A stretch of 64,000 bases of DNA from Isoetes taiwanensis. Taxonomy: Eukaryota; Streptophyta; Lycopodiopsida; Isoetales; Isoetaceae. Positions 23,290 to 35,700 of the stretch are shown here, in pieces. The DNA is taken from NCBI GenBank assembly GCA_021234155.1, contig JAJEKV010000027.1, positions 12,286,716-12,350,715 on the forward strand, given 5' to 3'. The translations under genes were made by a program, and so were the position numbers. Each line of letters opens with the position of its first letter. Positions within the stretch are counted from its first letter, which is position 1. The notes beneath the pieces were generated by a model. The model saw nothing but the letters and a program-made list of their open reading frames with translations. It was not told where the DNA came from and searched no databases.

Positions 23290-24500
23290 GCGATCGTCTT
23301 GTTGTCTTATGATTGGAATTTGTTCAATAACTCTGTTTTCCTCCACGCCTTGATTCACGAGGTGTTGCATCATGCGAGTCTTTCGCGAGCCGCGGCTTAC
23401 ACTAGTTGTTTTGCTTGGCCTTACGCACTTTGGTGGGCGTTGCTTCTTTGTCGACTCCTCTTCTTGGCGAGCCCTTTGTTCGCGATGCGGTTTTCTTTCA
23501 TGAATTCACACATGCCTTACTCCTTCACTCTCTTCGCATTCGGAGCTCTGCCGACATGCGCGTGTTGCCTTACGTTGTAATTTTTCCATTGAATAGATCT
23601 TTCTTGTTTTTCTTCTAGTCGATTTTTTTTGTTTTTGTAGTTCTAGGTTATATTTGATAATTTAGAGGTTGGTTGGTATTGCTTTGATGGTTGAGACTTA
23701 TTATAGGTTGTTTGACTCTTTGTGTTTTTGTCTCGTTTTCCAAATATCTTACCTTTCTTGACGATCCCTCTTTGCCCTTCTTTTGCCTCGGCATTGGTTA
23801 ATACGTCCTCGATCCGTGCATCGTCTACCTTGCTTTCGGTTATTCCTCGCTTTGGCTATCCTTTTCGTCGGTGGTGCGGCTCCCCGATTCTGACTCTACA
23901 CGCCTCCTCCCTACATGTCGCGTTTTTTTCTCCTCGTTGGTATCGCGCCGTCGCGGTCCTAACTCCATAGGTATCAGCGTCTGCCGCTATCTTTTTTTTC
24001 ATAAGCGATCAACTTCCCATCTCCTTGCTCTGCGCCCCTTCCTACCTTGGTTTGATCAAAGCCCCGCGTGTCCATAGCCCGCCGGATGCGTCTACCTTTA
24101 TTTGCGGCTCCGTTAAGCCAAATCATTTTAGTACTTGCCCGTCACGGCCCATTGGCGTAGTATTATGAAAGCATGCCTTGTCACCATCTGCTTTCTTTGG
24201 TTTCGCCATTATCTCGAGGCCTTGCATCCCGAATTGGCGCGATCTTTTTCTTTTTCCCGATCATGTCCGGTTGTTTATCCGCCAAATCCAAATGCGACCA
24301 AAAGGCTGCATACCGCCGGCGGAGGTCCTCATTGCTTTCGCACTTTTTCTCCCCTTTGTAAGGTGATGTTCTTTTACTTGCGTTTATTAATGCGCCTGTG
24401 GAGCCAGCACCTTTGACCCCCCGATTAGGTGTAAACTTTCGCTCTTCCTTAGCTTCCTCGCGGGTTGTCATATATGCTGCCGCTCACGGTGGTTTGAGTC
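23290..24500 (+). pseudogene. Probable tyrosine recombinase of YR retroelement, decayed
   Basis: This is the position where DIRS-order elements carry their integration enzyme. The 23299-23580 frame is helical (SRAAAYTSCFAWPYALWW), like a recombinase N-terminal SAM-like domain. GGGPHCFRT near 24325-24350 resembles the PHSFR box that holds the HxxR catalytic pair. A clear catalytic tyrosine box was not found. Heavy frameshifting makes residue-level assignment unsafe, and the call leans on gene order. Confidence 0.5.
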
Positions 24501-24719
24501 TTTCACGTCTTATCGGCTTGGAGCCTCGGGGAGTTTGGCACCCATGCGGTCGTAGGTGAAGCCACCGCCCCATTCTTTGCTTCTTAGTCCCTTAGGGACA
24601 TTTGCGTTCCATGGGCGTTGGCGCTCTGCCTCCTCCCATTCGGCTATATTCTTCCCAGCGTTCGGGGCGCCTCATTGTTTCTCGCCACCTTGGTCTTTGA
24701 GGTGGGTTCCTCTTCTATC

Positions 24720-24753
24720 GGCCACTTGTTGTCTTAGGACCCATCCTAGGAAT
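24720..24753 (+). repeat. Terminal repeat B1 of YR retroelement
   Basis: A 34-bp sequence starting GGCCACTTGTTGTCTTAGG, identical to 25468-25501. Its ACCCATCCTAGGAAT end is the inverse complement of ATTCCTTGGATGGG just inside A1, giving a long imperfect palindrome across the B1/A2 junction. Confidence 0.88.
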
Positions 24754-24755
24754 GC

Positions 24756-24904
24756 CGGTTCTATTGCGCTGGCAATAGAACCATAATCCTGGATGGGGAA
24801 CATCCCTCAAACTCCTTTCCTTTTTATAGTCCATTTTTCCTCCTCTTTGGTTATCGGCGTTCTCCTTGGGCTTGTTTTTCCTATTCTGGCGCCTCTACAG
24901 TTTC
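24756..24904 (+). repeat. Terminal repeat A2 of YR retroelement
   Basis: Copy of A1 including the palindromic site at 24757-24782. Diverges from A1 after CTCTACAGTTTCC. Confidence 0.88.
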
Positions 24905-25467
24905 CGCCCTCCCTCCCTCTCTGTCGGTTTTGCGTGGCTTGATGGTTTATTTTTTGTCTCTTTTCATTCTCGGCGTGGCCTTTCTGCGCCTCGTGGCCCG
25001 GTACCAACCGGTCATTTTCTGTCGTTTGGCTTTTTCTTTTTAAATGCCGGGTTGGTCGGCCCGTGATATTCTCGGCGTGGCCTGCGGCCTCCGGAGTTGT
25101 TTTTCGTTTTCCATCATCATGCGGCATCGGTTACGCCTTTGTTTTTTCATTTCTAACTTCTAGCGGGTTATGTTGTCCGGGTTCCTTGTTTTTGTTGGCG
25201 AGGGGCTCGCGATTGCACAAGCGGGCCAGCGGGGGTAATTGTTCACGGGACCTTGGGCATCGATCGTCTTCCTTTGATTTCGTCTCACCCCTCTTCTGTG
25301 CGGGCCCGATGGGAGAAACATCATATTTTTCTCTTCGTGCTCTCGGTGGTGGTTGTCTAGTTTGAACACTCAAAAATTTCAAAGTTCTTTTTCATAGTTC
25401 TACCTAGTAGGGGAATCAATTGTGTACTCTACGATTTTGCAAAGCTCAATGAGAACACCACTTCCGC

Positions 25468-25501
25468 GGCCACTTGTTGTCTTAGGACCCATCCTAGGAA
25501 T
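25468..25501 (+). repeat. Terminal repeat B2 of YR retroelement
   Basis: Identical 34-bp copy of B1. Marks the right edge of the insertion. Confidence 0.88.
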
Positions 25502-25506
25502 AATGC

Positions 25507-27182
25507 ATCAATTGCTCAAGAGTAAGTGTAACTTTAGTGGCCAAAACATGGCTGATCACATCATCTTCATTTTGAATTTCCTCATCACCATAGGAGGCAT
25601 CACTATGGGCTGATTTTCTTCTATAGGGGAAACTATTATGTGGGCAGCACATTGAATTGCACCTTCTTAGATCTTTGACACCTTCAAAGCCTTTGGAAAG
25701 AGGTCTTAGTCTTCTCGCAATTGACACTACTCTTGGTTCTTGAACCACCTTTTTGTGATCTTATAACGCATTTACTTCTCAATCTCTTCTTCTTCTTTGA
25801 AATGGATCATTTTCTGCCTCAACAAATCCATAATTTACTACTGATTTTGCCTTCTCTTGCATCTTAATCTCCTCAATAAGAGCCTTAACTTGAGGATTAT
25901 CAATGTACTTTGCATCTTGAATCGCGAACATCATTATTAGGAAGAGTCTTGATTCAAACACTTGCTGCCTTGGTGGATACTTTTAGTTGCCCATTACGGT
26001 TTCCCATGAATTTTTCAATAAGTACTCTCATCATGCTTGAATTTATCACATAACTTGCAATACAAATGAGCCTTACTTGGATACCATCCCTGTTTTTGGC
26101 TGCACCATTTGTGTGGAACAATTGTGCTTGTTGGGCAATTAGAGCTTGTGGTAGCATTGGAACTTGTGGTATGATAGGTCTTTGCTTGCATTGGTTGAAT
26201 AGGAATAGGTGGTGCTTGTTGCATAACGACAAAATACGGATTGGCCTTCTCAAAGAATCTCTTCTCCTTACATTCTTGATCGGTATGACCTTTTATTTGG
26301 CATCTTAAGCGAGAATTTCAGCAATCTACATGTAGTATCAAAATGTCCAATAGACCCACAATACTCACAAGTAATAAACTGAACCTCTCTTGGCTTCTCA
26401 CCAATTGTAAGCTTAGAAATCTTGGCTGCAATATCCTGCATTTTTATGCTCTAGAGCAACAACTTCATGAATGTCGAGCTTTCTTCAGCCTTAAGAGCAT
26501 ACTTTTGTGCCTCTAGCAATGTTGTAGGCTGTTTAGCCTTCACCTTATGAGCAATAGCTCATTTCAGCCACTTCACATACCCTTGGATATCCATTTCATC
26601 ACTCCTTGCATTCTTCTAATGAACCCCGACTTTGAGAACCGCAATACACCCTCGATTATACTCTCTAATTGATTCATCTTCCTTTTGTGTGAAATTTGTC
26701 CACCTTTCCATAGTCTTATCCTTACCATGGACTTCTTGATAATTAGCAATGAATGCTTCCTTTAATTCCTGATATGTCATGGTATATTTTGGGTTTGTGG
26801 CCATTCCTCCCTTGAATCTTGCAAAGAACTATGAAACCAAAGCAAGTAATCGTAGGTAACTTACATTTGGCAATACCTCTCAAACTTCACAATATGCTTC
26901 AAAGGATCCCGATCCACCGGATCATCAAACTTTGGAATCCCCATTGTGCGAACACCCCACACCATCGGTGGTATAGCGACCATCTACGCCTCTTCTTGAG
27001 TTTTTGAAATTGAAAAACGAAATGGAATCTCCCTTCAATTTGAAAAGCGAAATTGGATTACCTTCTAGATCGATAAATGGAATCAAAACCTCCACGGATC
27101 GAGAATTAGACCCCGGATCTGCTCCCAAATCTGAAAACGAAATTGAATCTTCATGCAATTTTGAGCCCAAAGATTGACTCAC
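25507..27182 (-). pseudogene. Ty3/gypsy gag region, 5' part of a split fossil
   Basis: Minus-strand frames from right to left include 26804-26616, with YQELKEAFIANYQEVHGKDK and the WTNFTQKEDESIREYNRG segment typical of the retrotransposon gag domain (Retrotrans_gag). A basic Gln/Pro-rich linker with a YCKLCDKFKHDE knuckle-like stretch follows near 26080-26015. The 25748-25494 frame then ends in LTLEQLMH at the edge of the YR element. The protein sense continues on the far side of the insertion at 18786. Several frameshifts are present. Whether 27183-27830 holds its 5' LTR could not be decided. Confidence 0.7.
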
Positions 27183-28060
27183 GGTCCCCTTCTTATTACG
27201 ATGGAGCTTGATGGGATATCCTTCTTACTTTTCTTGGACATAAAAACTATGCTCCCCTTGTCAAATTTTTGTCCATAAAATCACTTACGGACAAAATCCC
27301 TTCACATAAAGAAATTGCTCCTTGCTCAATGGTGTCGTTCTTTCCGAGATCACCAATACAAATGATAACAACTCCTTTTCCAATAGAAATTCTTGCCAAT
27401 AAATGGTGCATGTCGAGAGTGCGTGGTCCAAATCGTTAGAGCCTAAACTCTAACCTTGCAAGAAGGATGGAAAACCAATACTCTAAGCTTCAATTTACCA
27501 AATCTATGCAATGCACAACATCATCTCCATAGCTAGATCAAAGCAAAATACTCTCTCTCAATACAAGTCCCTCTGTTCTTCCCTCTCTCTTTCGGATAAA
27601 CGGTGATCATAATCCTCCTCCACAATGTATACGTGCAAAATATCACGCGCGGCGTGCATGTGCATATATCCCTCCATATACGATATGGTTTCCTACACCA
27701 CCTCAATAGTGGTGAGTGTGGTGAGTGTGGCAGTGGTGACCACCCCAATAGGGTTGTATTATGGTGGTACTTTAGAATCAATTTATCCTATGACAATTTT
27801 GTATATGTAGGGTTGTAAAGGAAGGTTTGGCACCAAAAGTTCATGAAAAAAAAAAGGTAGTGCTCGTTATTTTATGCCTATTTTACTCTTAATGTGCTAG
27901 AAGTATGTATGATTGGACCTTAATAGAATGAATTACCTTATAGTTTTAAATGTTTTTTCATGTGCAAAAGATGTCATGGGCAGAATCCTTCATACATTAG
28001 AGGATTGAGGGACAATGGTCTTTGGTAAGGTCTTTGGTACCGATCATAAAATTTTGGTAG
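27183..28060. other. Unassigned, between gypsy fossil and next element
   Basis: No recognised gene. GTGGTGAGTGTGGTGAGTGTGG near 27709-27731 is a short tandem repeat. The stretch could include the gypsy 5' LTR, but no paired copy was seen. Confidence 0.35.
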
Positions 28061-28269
28061 CCCTTCATGTTTCGTCAAGCACTTCACAGCCATAGCCTTG
28101 ACCTTGGCGGAGTCAAGATCCATCATTCACGCTATTTTTGGCCAAAGTCATCGATCCGAAATTTTGGTTTGCAATCTCCAATTCAGGTGGAATTTCCAGC
28201 CAAATCAAATCTTTGCAACCAATTATCTTTGTTTGGCGTTTCTTGGCTGCGGCTATGGTTCTTGAGTTG

Positions 28270-31200
28270 AGATGAATTCCTTGCTTACGTGTCGGGCATT
28301 GTCGCGCAATTTGATGCCGGGGATTCTTTGGCGGGCATGCAAAGTTAAATCAACAATTCAAGCGATTTACGGAGTCTTTGTTCACAATTTCAGAGAAAAT
28401 TACCTTGAAGAATCACCTACACAAATCGGAAAGGTGGTACTCACATTGAAGCGATTGGATTTCACAAGGAATGAAGAAACTATATTTGAAAGGCGAAAAT
28501 TCAGATCAAAATTTCATCATGAAGATGAAAGACGGTATTCCTTGTTAAATGCCTCTGCTATTAAATTCTTTGAATTTTTGTTCTAAATTCTTTGGTGATG
28601 TAATTTGCTTTCAATGGAGCGAAATTCATTCAATGGTGCTGAATTTATGGACTTTGAACATGATTTCAACATGTCGGTATACAATTTAAATTTGTTACTT
28701 GGTTTATAAAAAGTAAAGCCCGGCGTGCTAAAATTCGAGGAGAATATGGTGGAATATCAAATGAGGATGATGAAGTTATGGATGTTGCAATCTTTGTAGA
28801 GGTTGGATCATTTGTCATATCTGGTACTTGCTATAATAGAGGTATTTGCATTGATAAATTTCGTTACATTTGTAGTTAAGTGCGGTGCTTGCAAACCAAA
28901 GAGAATTATGAAACAGCTTTCAAAAAAGCGGGAAATCGGGGAGGGATTCAAAGGCAGAAAAAAAAAAAGTGGATCTTTGCAATTGGCAATTTAGGTGCGG
29001 TTGCCAAATGATGCTCTTTTGTTGGTAAGAAAGGTTCATTCGGTTGGAAGAAAAGAAAGTTGTCAAAAGAATTAGGCAAGCTTGTGAGCGAATTGTGTGA
29101 GAATGCTACATCGAAGAAAGAGTGGAAATTCTAGCTAGAAAGTGGATACAGAACTAGATCTCTCAAGCGACAAAGAATTAAACACAATGAAAACAATCAT
29201 TAACAATTTGAGGGAGTCTTTTGCAGCTCATAAGTATTCAAAAAATTCTGGATGTGTGGAGAGCAAGAAGTCTTTGCAATGACTTTTCGATCAATGGTGA
29301 AACTAACAAGTGCCTTTGCAAAGCAAATGAATCTGAATAGGAAGATTGTGTGGGATTTGCGGTAAATAGAAGATTTCGCGAGCATGGTAGTGGACCATGG
29401 TCCATGTTCAAGAAAGAATACTAGATTTGTGGACTCTCTTATGATGAGAGGAAGCTAATAGTTGACTTTTTGGAGATAACCCACGAGTGTCTCCATGCAA
29501 GAAACATGTTATAAGGATTAGAGTGGCTGAAGGATTCAAGATCATGCATCCATTATACTTCATGGAGGATACTAGGAGGGTTAGTTTGATTGCACATCTT
29601 TGGATGTTATTTACAATTCTTGTAATTCTTTGTAGTTCTGTAATTGCTCTAATTCTTTGTAATTCTTGTGTCTGTTTTTTGCGGGTTTCATTTTACCGGC
29701 GTTTGAGAGGGGGTATCCTAAGTTTGAGGTTTCTTTCTCGATTATTTCATGCCTTGAAACCCCTTTATGTCGAGGAAAGTAAAGGGGGAGAGGCGTCTTT
29801 GTTGTGTGTATCATATGAAAAGCGATTTTTATTAGACTTGCAATGAACAAAGTAAGACATGATGAAAAAAAATTCATGGTCCAAATTGTAAATGCTGCGA
29901 TGTGAAGTTTGTGGTCTGGACCAACATGCATGGCAAGGAAGAGCACCTATGCTTCAACAAGTGAGCTTTGGAGGTCTCTTATTTGTCCAAGAGATGAAAG
30001 TGAAGAATGGTATGCACACATTTGCCTAACTCTCAAAGTGCAATAGTTGTGGACCTAACAAAGCTGCCAACATGTCAAAAAGTGAATTTCAAAAATGGTG
30101 TGCGGTGGAGTGGAAGACATATGACAAGGTACTAAGATTGTTCTTTGTTTTTATGCTTCATTATGGTGTAGCTTTATTTTTTATTTACGTATTTCTTGTA
30201 GATATATGAATCGTAGAAGAACGATGGCAAAGGTGGTTATAATTTTGGGAAAAAAACCGGTCACTAAAGCGGGTTTACAAGACCACAAGTCTTTCTTGAT
30301 ATTTTCAGAATGCTGAAACGATCTTTGAAAAAAAATTCATTCCACACACAACTATGAGGCTAGATGGCGGGCCGCCGGGGCAATTCAAGGGTGTTTGGAA
30401 ACATTTCCAAAAAGGATGCAATAGTTTTGTTGATTGATTTTTCTTGAAAATTACAGACTTCAAAATTCAGCAAGAAATTGAGTGCATTGGAGGAATGATG
30501 GATGCACAATTTTAGTGCATATATCATATAGACATGCCACCAAAAGTGATGACCCTAAATTGGATGAAGATGAGAAGAATCATCAAAAAACTCACTTCTA
30601 CATTTCGGATGTGGGGAACATGACACTTTGTTTATGCAACATTGTTTGAGCAGTCATGCGGCATTTTTTGTCCGACAAAACAAATCAAGAATGCAATGGA
30701 CACATTGTTTGGTGCGATGGATGTTCTAAGCCGATGGAAAGGAAGTAGAACATTTTACTTTCTAGGAAGAAATTATCAAACTAGTGGCATCAATAACTTG
30801 GAATTATTTTGCTTCTTATCATGGGAAAGGTAACTTTCATTTTCAAGCACCTAGAGTTAATGTTCATTTCGGACACTAATCGATAGAAAGCAGGTGAACA
30901 TGATGGTCTTTGGTACATCATTAAGAGGCCCTAACTCATGAGATGTTAAAAGCGAAAATTGATTGCCACTTAGAAATGCACATGATGTAGTGGTTTTGCA
31001 AAAAAACATTTCGGTGACAACATCACAATGGAAGGCGGGGACGGTCTGGTGTCTTTGTTGAGCTTCTTTGGATTTTTATACATTCCAATGGCGAGCTTGT
31101 GAATGCTTGTGTTTGGCAATTTTTTGGGAAGTTGGCATAGGAGATGTTGATAGAAAGTGAGGTATGATTGTGCAACTCTATCGGCTCTAGCAAATTTCAT

Positions 31201-31500
31201 TCCATCGGGGCCTACTCAAAAAAGGCGGACTCAAGTTGCACATATGAACTTCACTTGTTTACGCCATAGCTTTGGTTGGGAAATATGCAAAGTGTCCCTA
31301 CATTTGCTAGAATAGGCACGTGGTCATACTCTGAATTAAAACACGTGGGTCTTGACTATGTTGAGGAAGTTGTTGAAGGCTTGTTTTTTTTGAAGGAGAT
31401 CATGAGTGGAAATCGGATATCATTCTTTGTTGGAATAACTTTTCTTTGTCCCAATCTTTTGAGCCTAACAACAAAAAAAAAAGTAGACTTTATATTTTAA
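28270..31500 (+). mobile_element. Decayed transposase-like element with WCDGC and HGKG motifs
   Basis: Many short plus-strand pieces in shifting frames add up to one protein. FHHEDERRYSLLNASAIKFF lies at 28510-28580. A RESFAAHKYSKNSG segment is near 29210. FVDSLMMREEA and DNPRVSPCKKHVIRIRVAEGFK are near 29430-29540, then HPLYFMEDT. A LENYRLQN-like stretch lies near 30440-30470 and ILVHISYRHA near 30510-30540. HFYISD is near 30596. HIVWCDGC lies at 30700-30726, and a WNYFASYHGKG reading at 30798-30830. I remember the YFxSxHGKG box after a SDGC box from large uncharacterised transposase-like proteins in animals. Candidate catalytic Asp residues are in WCDGC and upstream. At least ten breaks; no ends found. 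Confidence 0.5.
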
Positions 31501-31939
31501 AATGCACTAGAACAAAGCATGTTATGAGAAAGCATACAAAGGATCCTTGGGGGCAAAAGTTTGGTAGGAATGAAGTAGTTGTCAGCGGGGAAAATATTAC
31601 AAGTTGATTAATGGTAACTTGTATGTTGCTAGAACATGAGAGCGAGGTGTATCTGACCATTTGGTTGGTACATTACATTTTGATATGACCAGATTGAGGA
31701 ACAAACTGTTTCGGCTCCGGTGACATAGTGGAAGATCAAATTATGGATAGCTTGCATCAAAGCACATCCATTTATGCTCAAAGTTTTAGAGTCTAAAGGA
31801 AATGATACGAAAGGAAAGAAAGAAATCAAAAAACAAAAAGCGACAAAGGGGCAAAAGATGCTTTGTGATTCAAGCTGTGAACCTTAAGACCAATTTGTAA
31901 ATTATTGACATATATTGTAAATTGTAAATCATATTGTAA

Positions 31940-32560
31940 ATTTGTTTGTCAAAATATGTTGTCATAGTTCATATGTAATCAAATTGATTTGTCAATCATA
32001 ACCATAAAACATATTGGTTTGTAAACATAAACAATCATATTGGTTTTCAATCATAAACATAAACATGTAAACCATAAACATGTAAGCTTATAAACATGTC
32101 AACCATAAACATATGAAACAATCATATTTGTTGTCAATCATAAACAATCATAAACAAATATGTAACCATAAACAATAATATGTAAACAATCATATGCTAG
32201 ATAGCTATCAATCATAAACCTTATATTCATGTACACCTTATATTCATAAACCTTATTCATTGCTATTCTTCATATGTAAAACCTTATTCATAAACCTTAT
32301 TTATTTGCTATTCTTCATATCATATAGGACCTTATTCATAAAACCTTATTCATTACTATTCCTATTATACATAAAACCTATTGCTATTCATATGTAAAAC
32401 CTTATACATAAACCTTATGTAAACCTTATTCATGTAAACCTTATATGAAGCCTTATTCATGTATGTAAAATATGTAAATATGTGAAGCCTTATTCATGTA
32501 AAATATATTAATGGAAGCCTTCTACATGTAAGAAACCTAATTAATAGAGCTTATGTTCGA
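31940..32560. repeat. AT-rich low-complexity block with ATAAACAT and CCTTATTCAT motifs
   Basis: About 600 bp built from variants of CATAAACAT, then CCTTATTCAT and AACCTTAT, with few G residues. No coding frame. It lies just after the decayed transposase-like element. Confidence 0.85.
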
Positions 32561-32779
32561 ATGCAGGCCTTATGTGGTGTAGGCCTTTGCTGTTACATGG
32601 AAGTATATGCAAAACATGTCAACATGGAACAAAGGTGTGTTTCGCCTTGTAATGCGTATTGACCATAGTTCACAAGAAATATGCATAATTAGAGTAATTT
32701 GATAGCATAAGATCAAAATTTGAGCTAGGAAACTGTCGGATCCCTAAGAATGTGCCTAGAAAAAGATGCTAGTTGAAAA

Positions 32780-35700
32780 GAGTGACTACTCACATAGTGC
32801 ACTGGAGCCATAAAAATTATCTAGCCTCTCATGCCTTTGTGTGAGTAGTGGGAGTAGAACCCACAGCAAGGGAACCAGATATTTCAGGCAAAACAAATAA
32901 TAATATTCTAAATAGTTAGGCGACATGAAAATGCAATGTGGAAACCCTAAAACTCCCAAACCTATAAATGGATGTTTAGGGTTTTCAGTCCTACCTACAT
33001 CCCTAGTTATTGAGCTCAGACCAACAAGACGATTTTTAGAAGCCAATGAGGCTATCAAGCTTTGTATATCAAGACATGTTCCTCAAGACCAAACAAACAA
33101 CCGAGTGGTTATGGAAGTTTGATCCAGACAATGTCCAGGGTCACCGGCCGAGGAGGCCCGGAAATGCTCAAAATTACCAAAGATTCTCCAACATCCCAAT
33201 CGAGCAACAAGACCCAGAAGAAGATCAGGGGTAAGAACAAAAGATCAAGGCCAACAAAACCGGCCAGTGAATCCCCGACACCCGGCGGAGACTAGAACAC
33301 AACGAAGAATAGAAGAAAAGAGAAGAGAAGAAACCAGAAGATTAGCAAAGAAGGAAGAACTCAACAGAGGAGGTCATAAGGACCCAAGGGAAAGGCTTCA
33401 AAAGAAAGCGGGCAAGAAAAACACCCGGCAAAGGAGTCCAGCATCAGGAGGAGTTCATTGCACCTCCATCTTCATCTCGGACTTTTGAGTCGGATGATGA
33501 TGCTGAGGATACTCGACGACTGAGAGAAACATGACCCTCAAATCCGCACAATCAAGAAGTGGCACCATCTCCCAATACGCGGCTGGCTAAACCAACTGCA
33601 GACCTCAAAAAACCAGTCAAGACGGAAGTCGTATGTACTCAAGCATGAATGAGTACAAAGAAGAAGATGACGGAGTACAAGGAGTATATGAAGTTGCACA
33701 AGGCTCGCTAATTATTATGAACAACACAAGGTCCGAGATTGATGGAGGAGGGAAGGCCCACAAAGGAAAACACCTTGAAGCCACCCGAAAAGACCCGGTA
33801 CCACCAAAGAAGCCCATGAAGAGGAACAAAGATTCATGTACTCTCGCGAAAAGCTGCCCCACTGGCACTTCTAGAGGAGCTATGGACTTACGATACTAAG
33901 AGTTGCCTTTTTCAAAGATTATCTCACGAGATTTGCGAGTTCAACAAAGAAAAAGGAAAGCGATATGATATGTTGCCCTTTACAAGAAGCGATGGAGCAA
34001 AGCGGTTCAAGATTTTGAAGATTCTCTAGCATGCTCTTTCATCTTTAGAGTCATTTGCATGCCTAGAGACATGAAGCTGTAGCCAGGTTTATCAAGAAGG
34101 AAGACTGCCGATCATGTAAAAAGTTGTTTAATTCAAGCCTATAATAATGTCTTGTTGTAGTCATAATAATAGCATATGTAATTTTTTAGTTAATTTGTAT
34201 GAAAAGTGAAAAACATGACTCCACTACTCACGAGTCGCCCGGAGGCCTTAGCTAAATTTTGGCTCGCGGCCCCACATCTTGTATGAGTATTTGACCATGG
34301 ATCTACACCTAGAAAAAGTCAAACCAAGAAACTAAGAGCATGTTACGGCTTAACTCCTTGAGATAAGCAAGATTACGCCCTCATATCAAAATGTTAGAGC
34401 CACCTAAGACCCAAACAAAGAGTCCACTACTCACGAAATGTGGGCCTTAGCTAAATAACATTAGCTCGAGGCTCTCAATGCATCTTTGTGTGAGTATTTA
34501 CCATAGGTCTACCTGAAATCAGTCAAAACAAAGAAAAATAAAGGATATCCAGTTTAATCCTCGAGATAAGCAAGATTTCGCCTTCATACCAAACTTTTTA
34601 GAGTCATATAGGACCTAAACAAGTGTCCACCTACTACTCGCGAGTACTTCAGGGACCTTAGCTAAAAATTAGGTCAGGCCTCTTTGTGCCCTTTATGTGA
34701 AAGTATCAGTCGATTCTAAACTACCTCAAACCACCGAGAAAACACCTAATTAGACCTCCAATGATAGATTTTTCCAGACTCTAAAAAATTTTAAAATTAG
34801 GGCTTTGCCTATAAATCACGACATAACTCTCATTTGTGTCCTACAACTTGGCTCCCCTTCCCAAGGGCAATCTTCTCGATCTCGAGGTGTAACTCCACTC
34901 ATATAAAGTATCATGGCCATTTCATCCTTCAAAGGCTGTGCGATTACCCACTCATGTAGCTGAAGCTAACACCAACTTCCGATCTTAGCTTTCTTTCAAA
35001 GGAACTTGATGTAAGTTCCACAATAAATCCTACCCCATATTACGGGGAAGTCATGCGAGAGTTCGGGCAAAAATAGGCCCTTTCACGATGGAGAGCTTCC
35101 TCCATGCGAGGGTATTTTGCACTAAGGGCAGCTCTTCAAACCGCCTTGGCGATGTTTCCAACATTGCTAAATACCTAGACAACAAAGTGCCCGCGATGCG
35201 GGGCGACATGACTTCTGACAATAAACAAACTTAAAAGATATTTCTCCTATATCTGGCTGCAGCCATATTCTTATTTCATCGGCTCAAACTCAAATAGGAG
35301 AACCCTCTATCTAGCCACCCGAGATCGCGAGCCCCACGCCCCCCCCAACGAAGATCGGTTGCTTCCGGAATATGAAGAGGCGTAAACGAAGAAGAAGAAA
35401 AACACAAGGCGAGGGATGTCGAAAGACTTCATCAAAGTCGACCCCATTCAAGAGCGGCAACAATGGCCGGGAACTTCAAACCATCGATGAGGATCTGAGG
35501 ATGACAAAGGATAGCTTCCCCACCGGGTTAGGCATCACAAGCTTAATCGATCATGATCGAAAGAGGCGAGTACCTCCCTACTCACGACTTCAAGAACCTT
35601 CGAGGAGGTCTGACCGGGATACATCTTTGGATGAGCTCTTGCATCTTCTACATCAGTAGCTTGACCTCGATGAGTTCATCGGTGAGAAACTCAAGACTTC

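Larger units (their letters stand above)
18792..25501 (+). mobile_element. Tyrosine-recombinase retrotransposon (DIRS/Ngaro/PAT type) with split or tandem terminal repeats
   Basis: The interior encodes reverse transcriptase, RNase H of the DASDEGWGGW type and a probable tyrosine recombinase, with no LTRs and no integrase, as in DIRS-order elements. End repeats are arranged A1 (18794-18950), ORFs, B1 (24720-24753), A2 (24756-24904), about 560 bp, B2 (25468-25501). This is the A-ORFs-B-A-B order of split direct repeats. The element is inserted in a gypsy fossil whose frame resumes on the other side, so both edges are firm. Many frameshifts make this copy inactive. The plus strand is strongly pyrimidine-rich, unlike its surroundings. 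Confidence 0.85.

Noticed and set aside
28270-31500. Assignment of this fossil to hAT or Helitron
   Set aside because: No BED/hATC dimerisation motif, no RepHel helicase or HUH motif seen.
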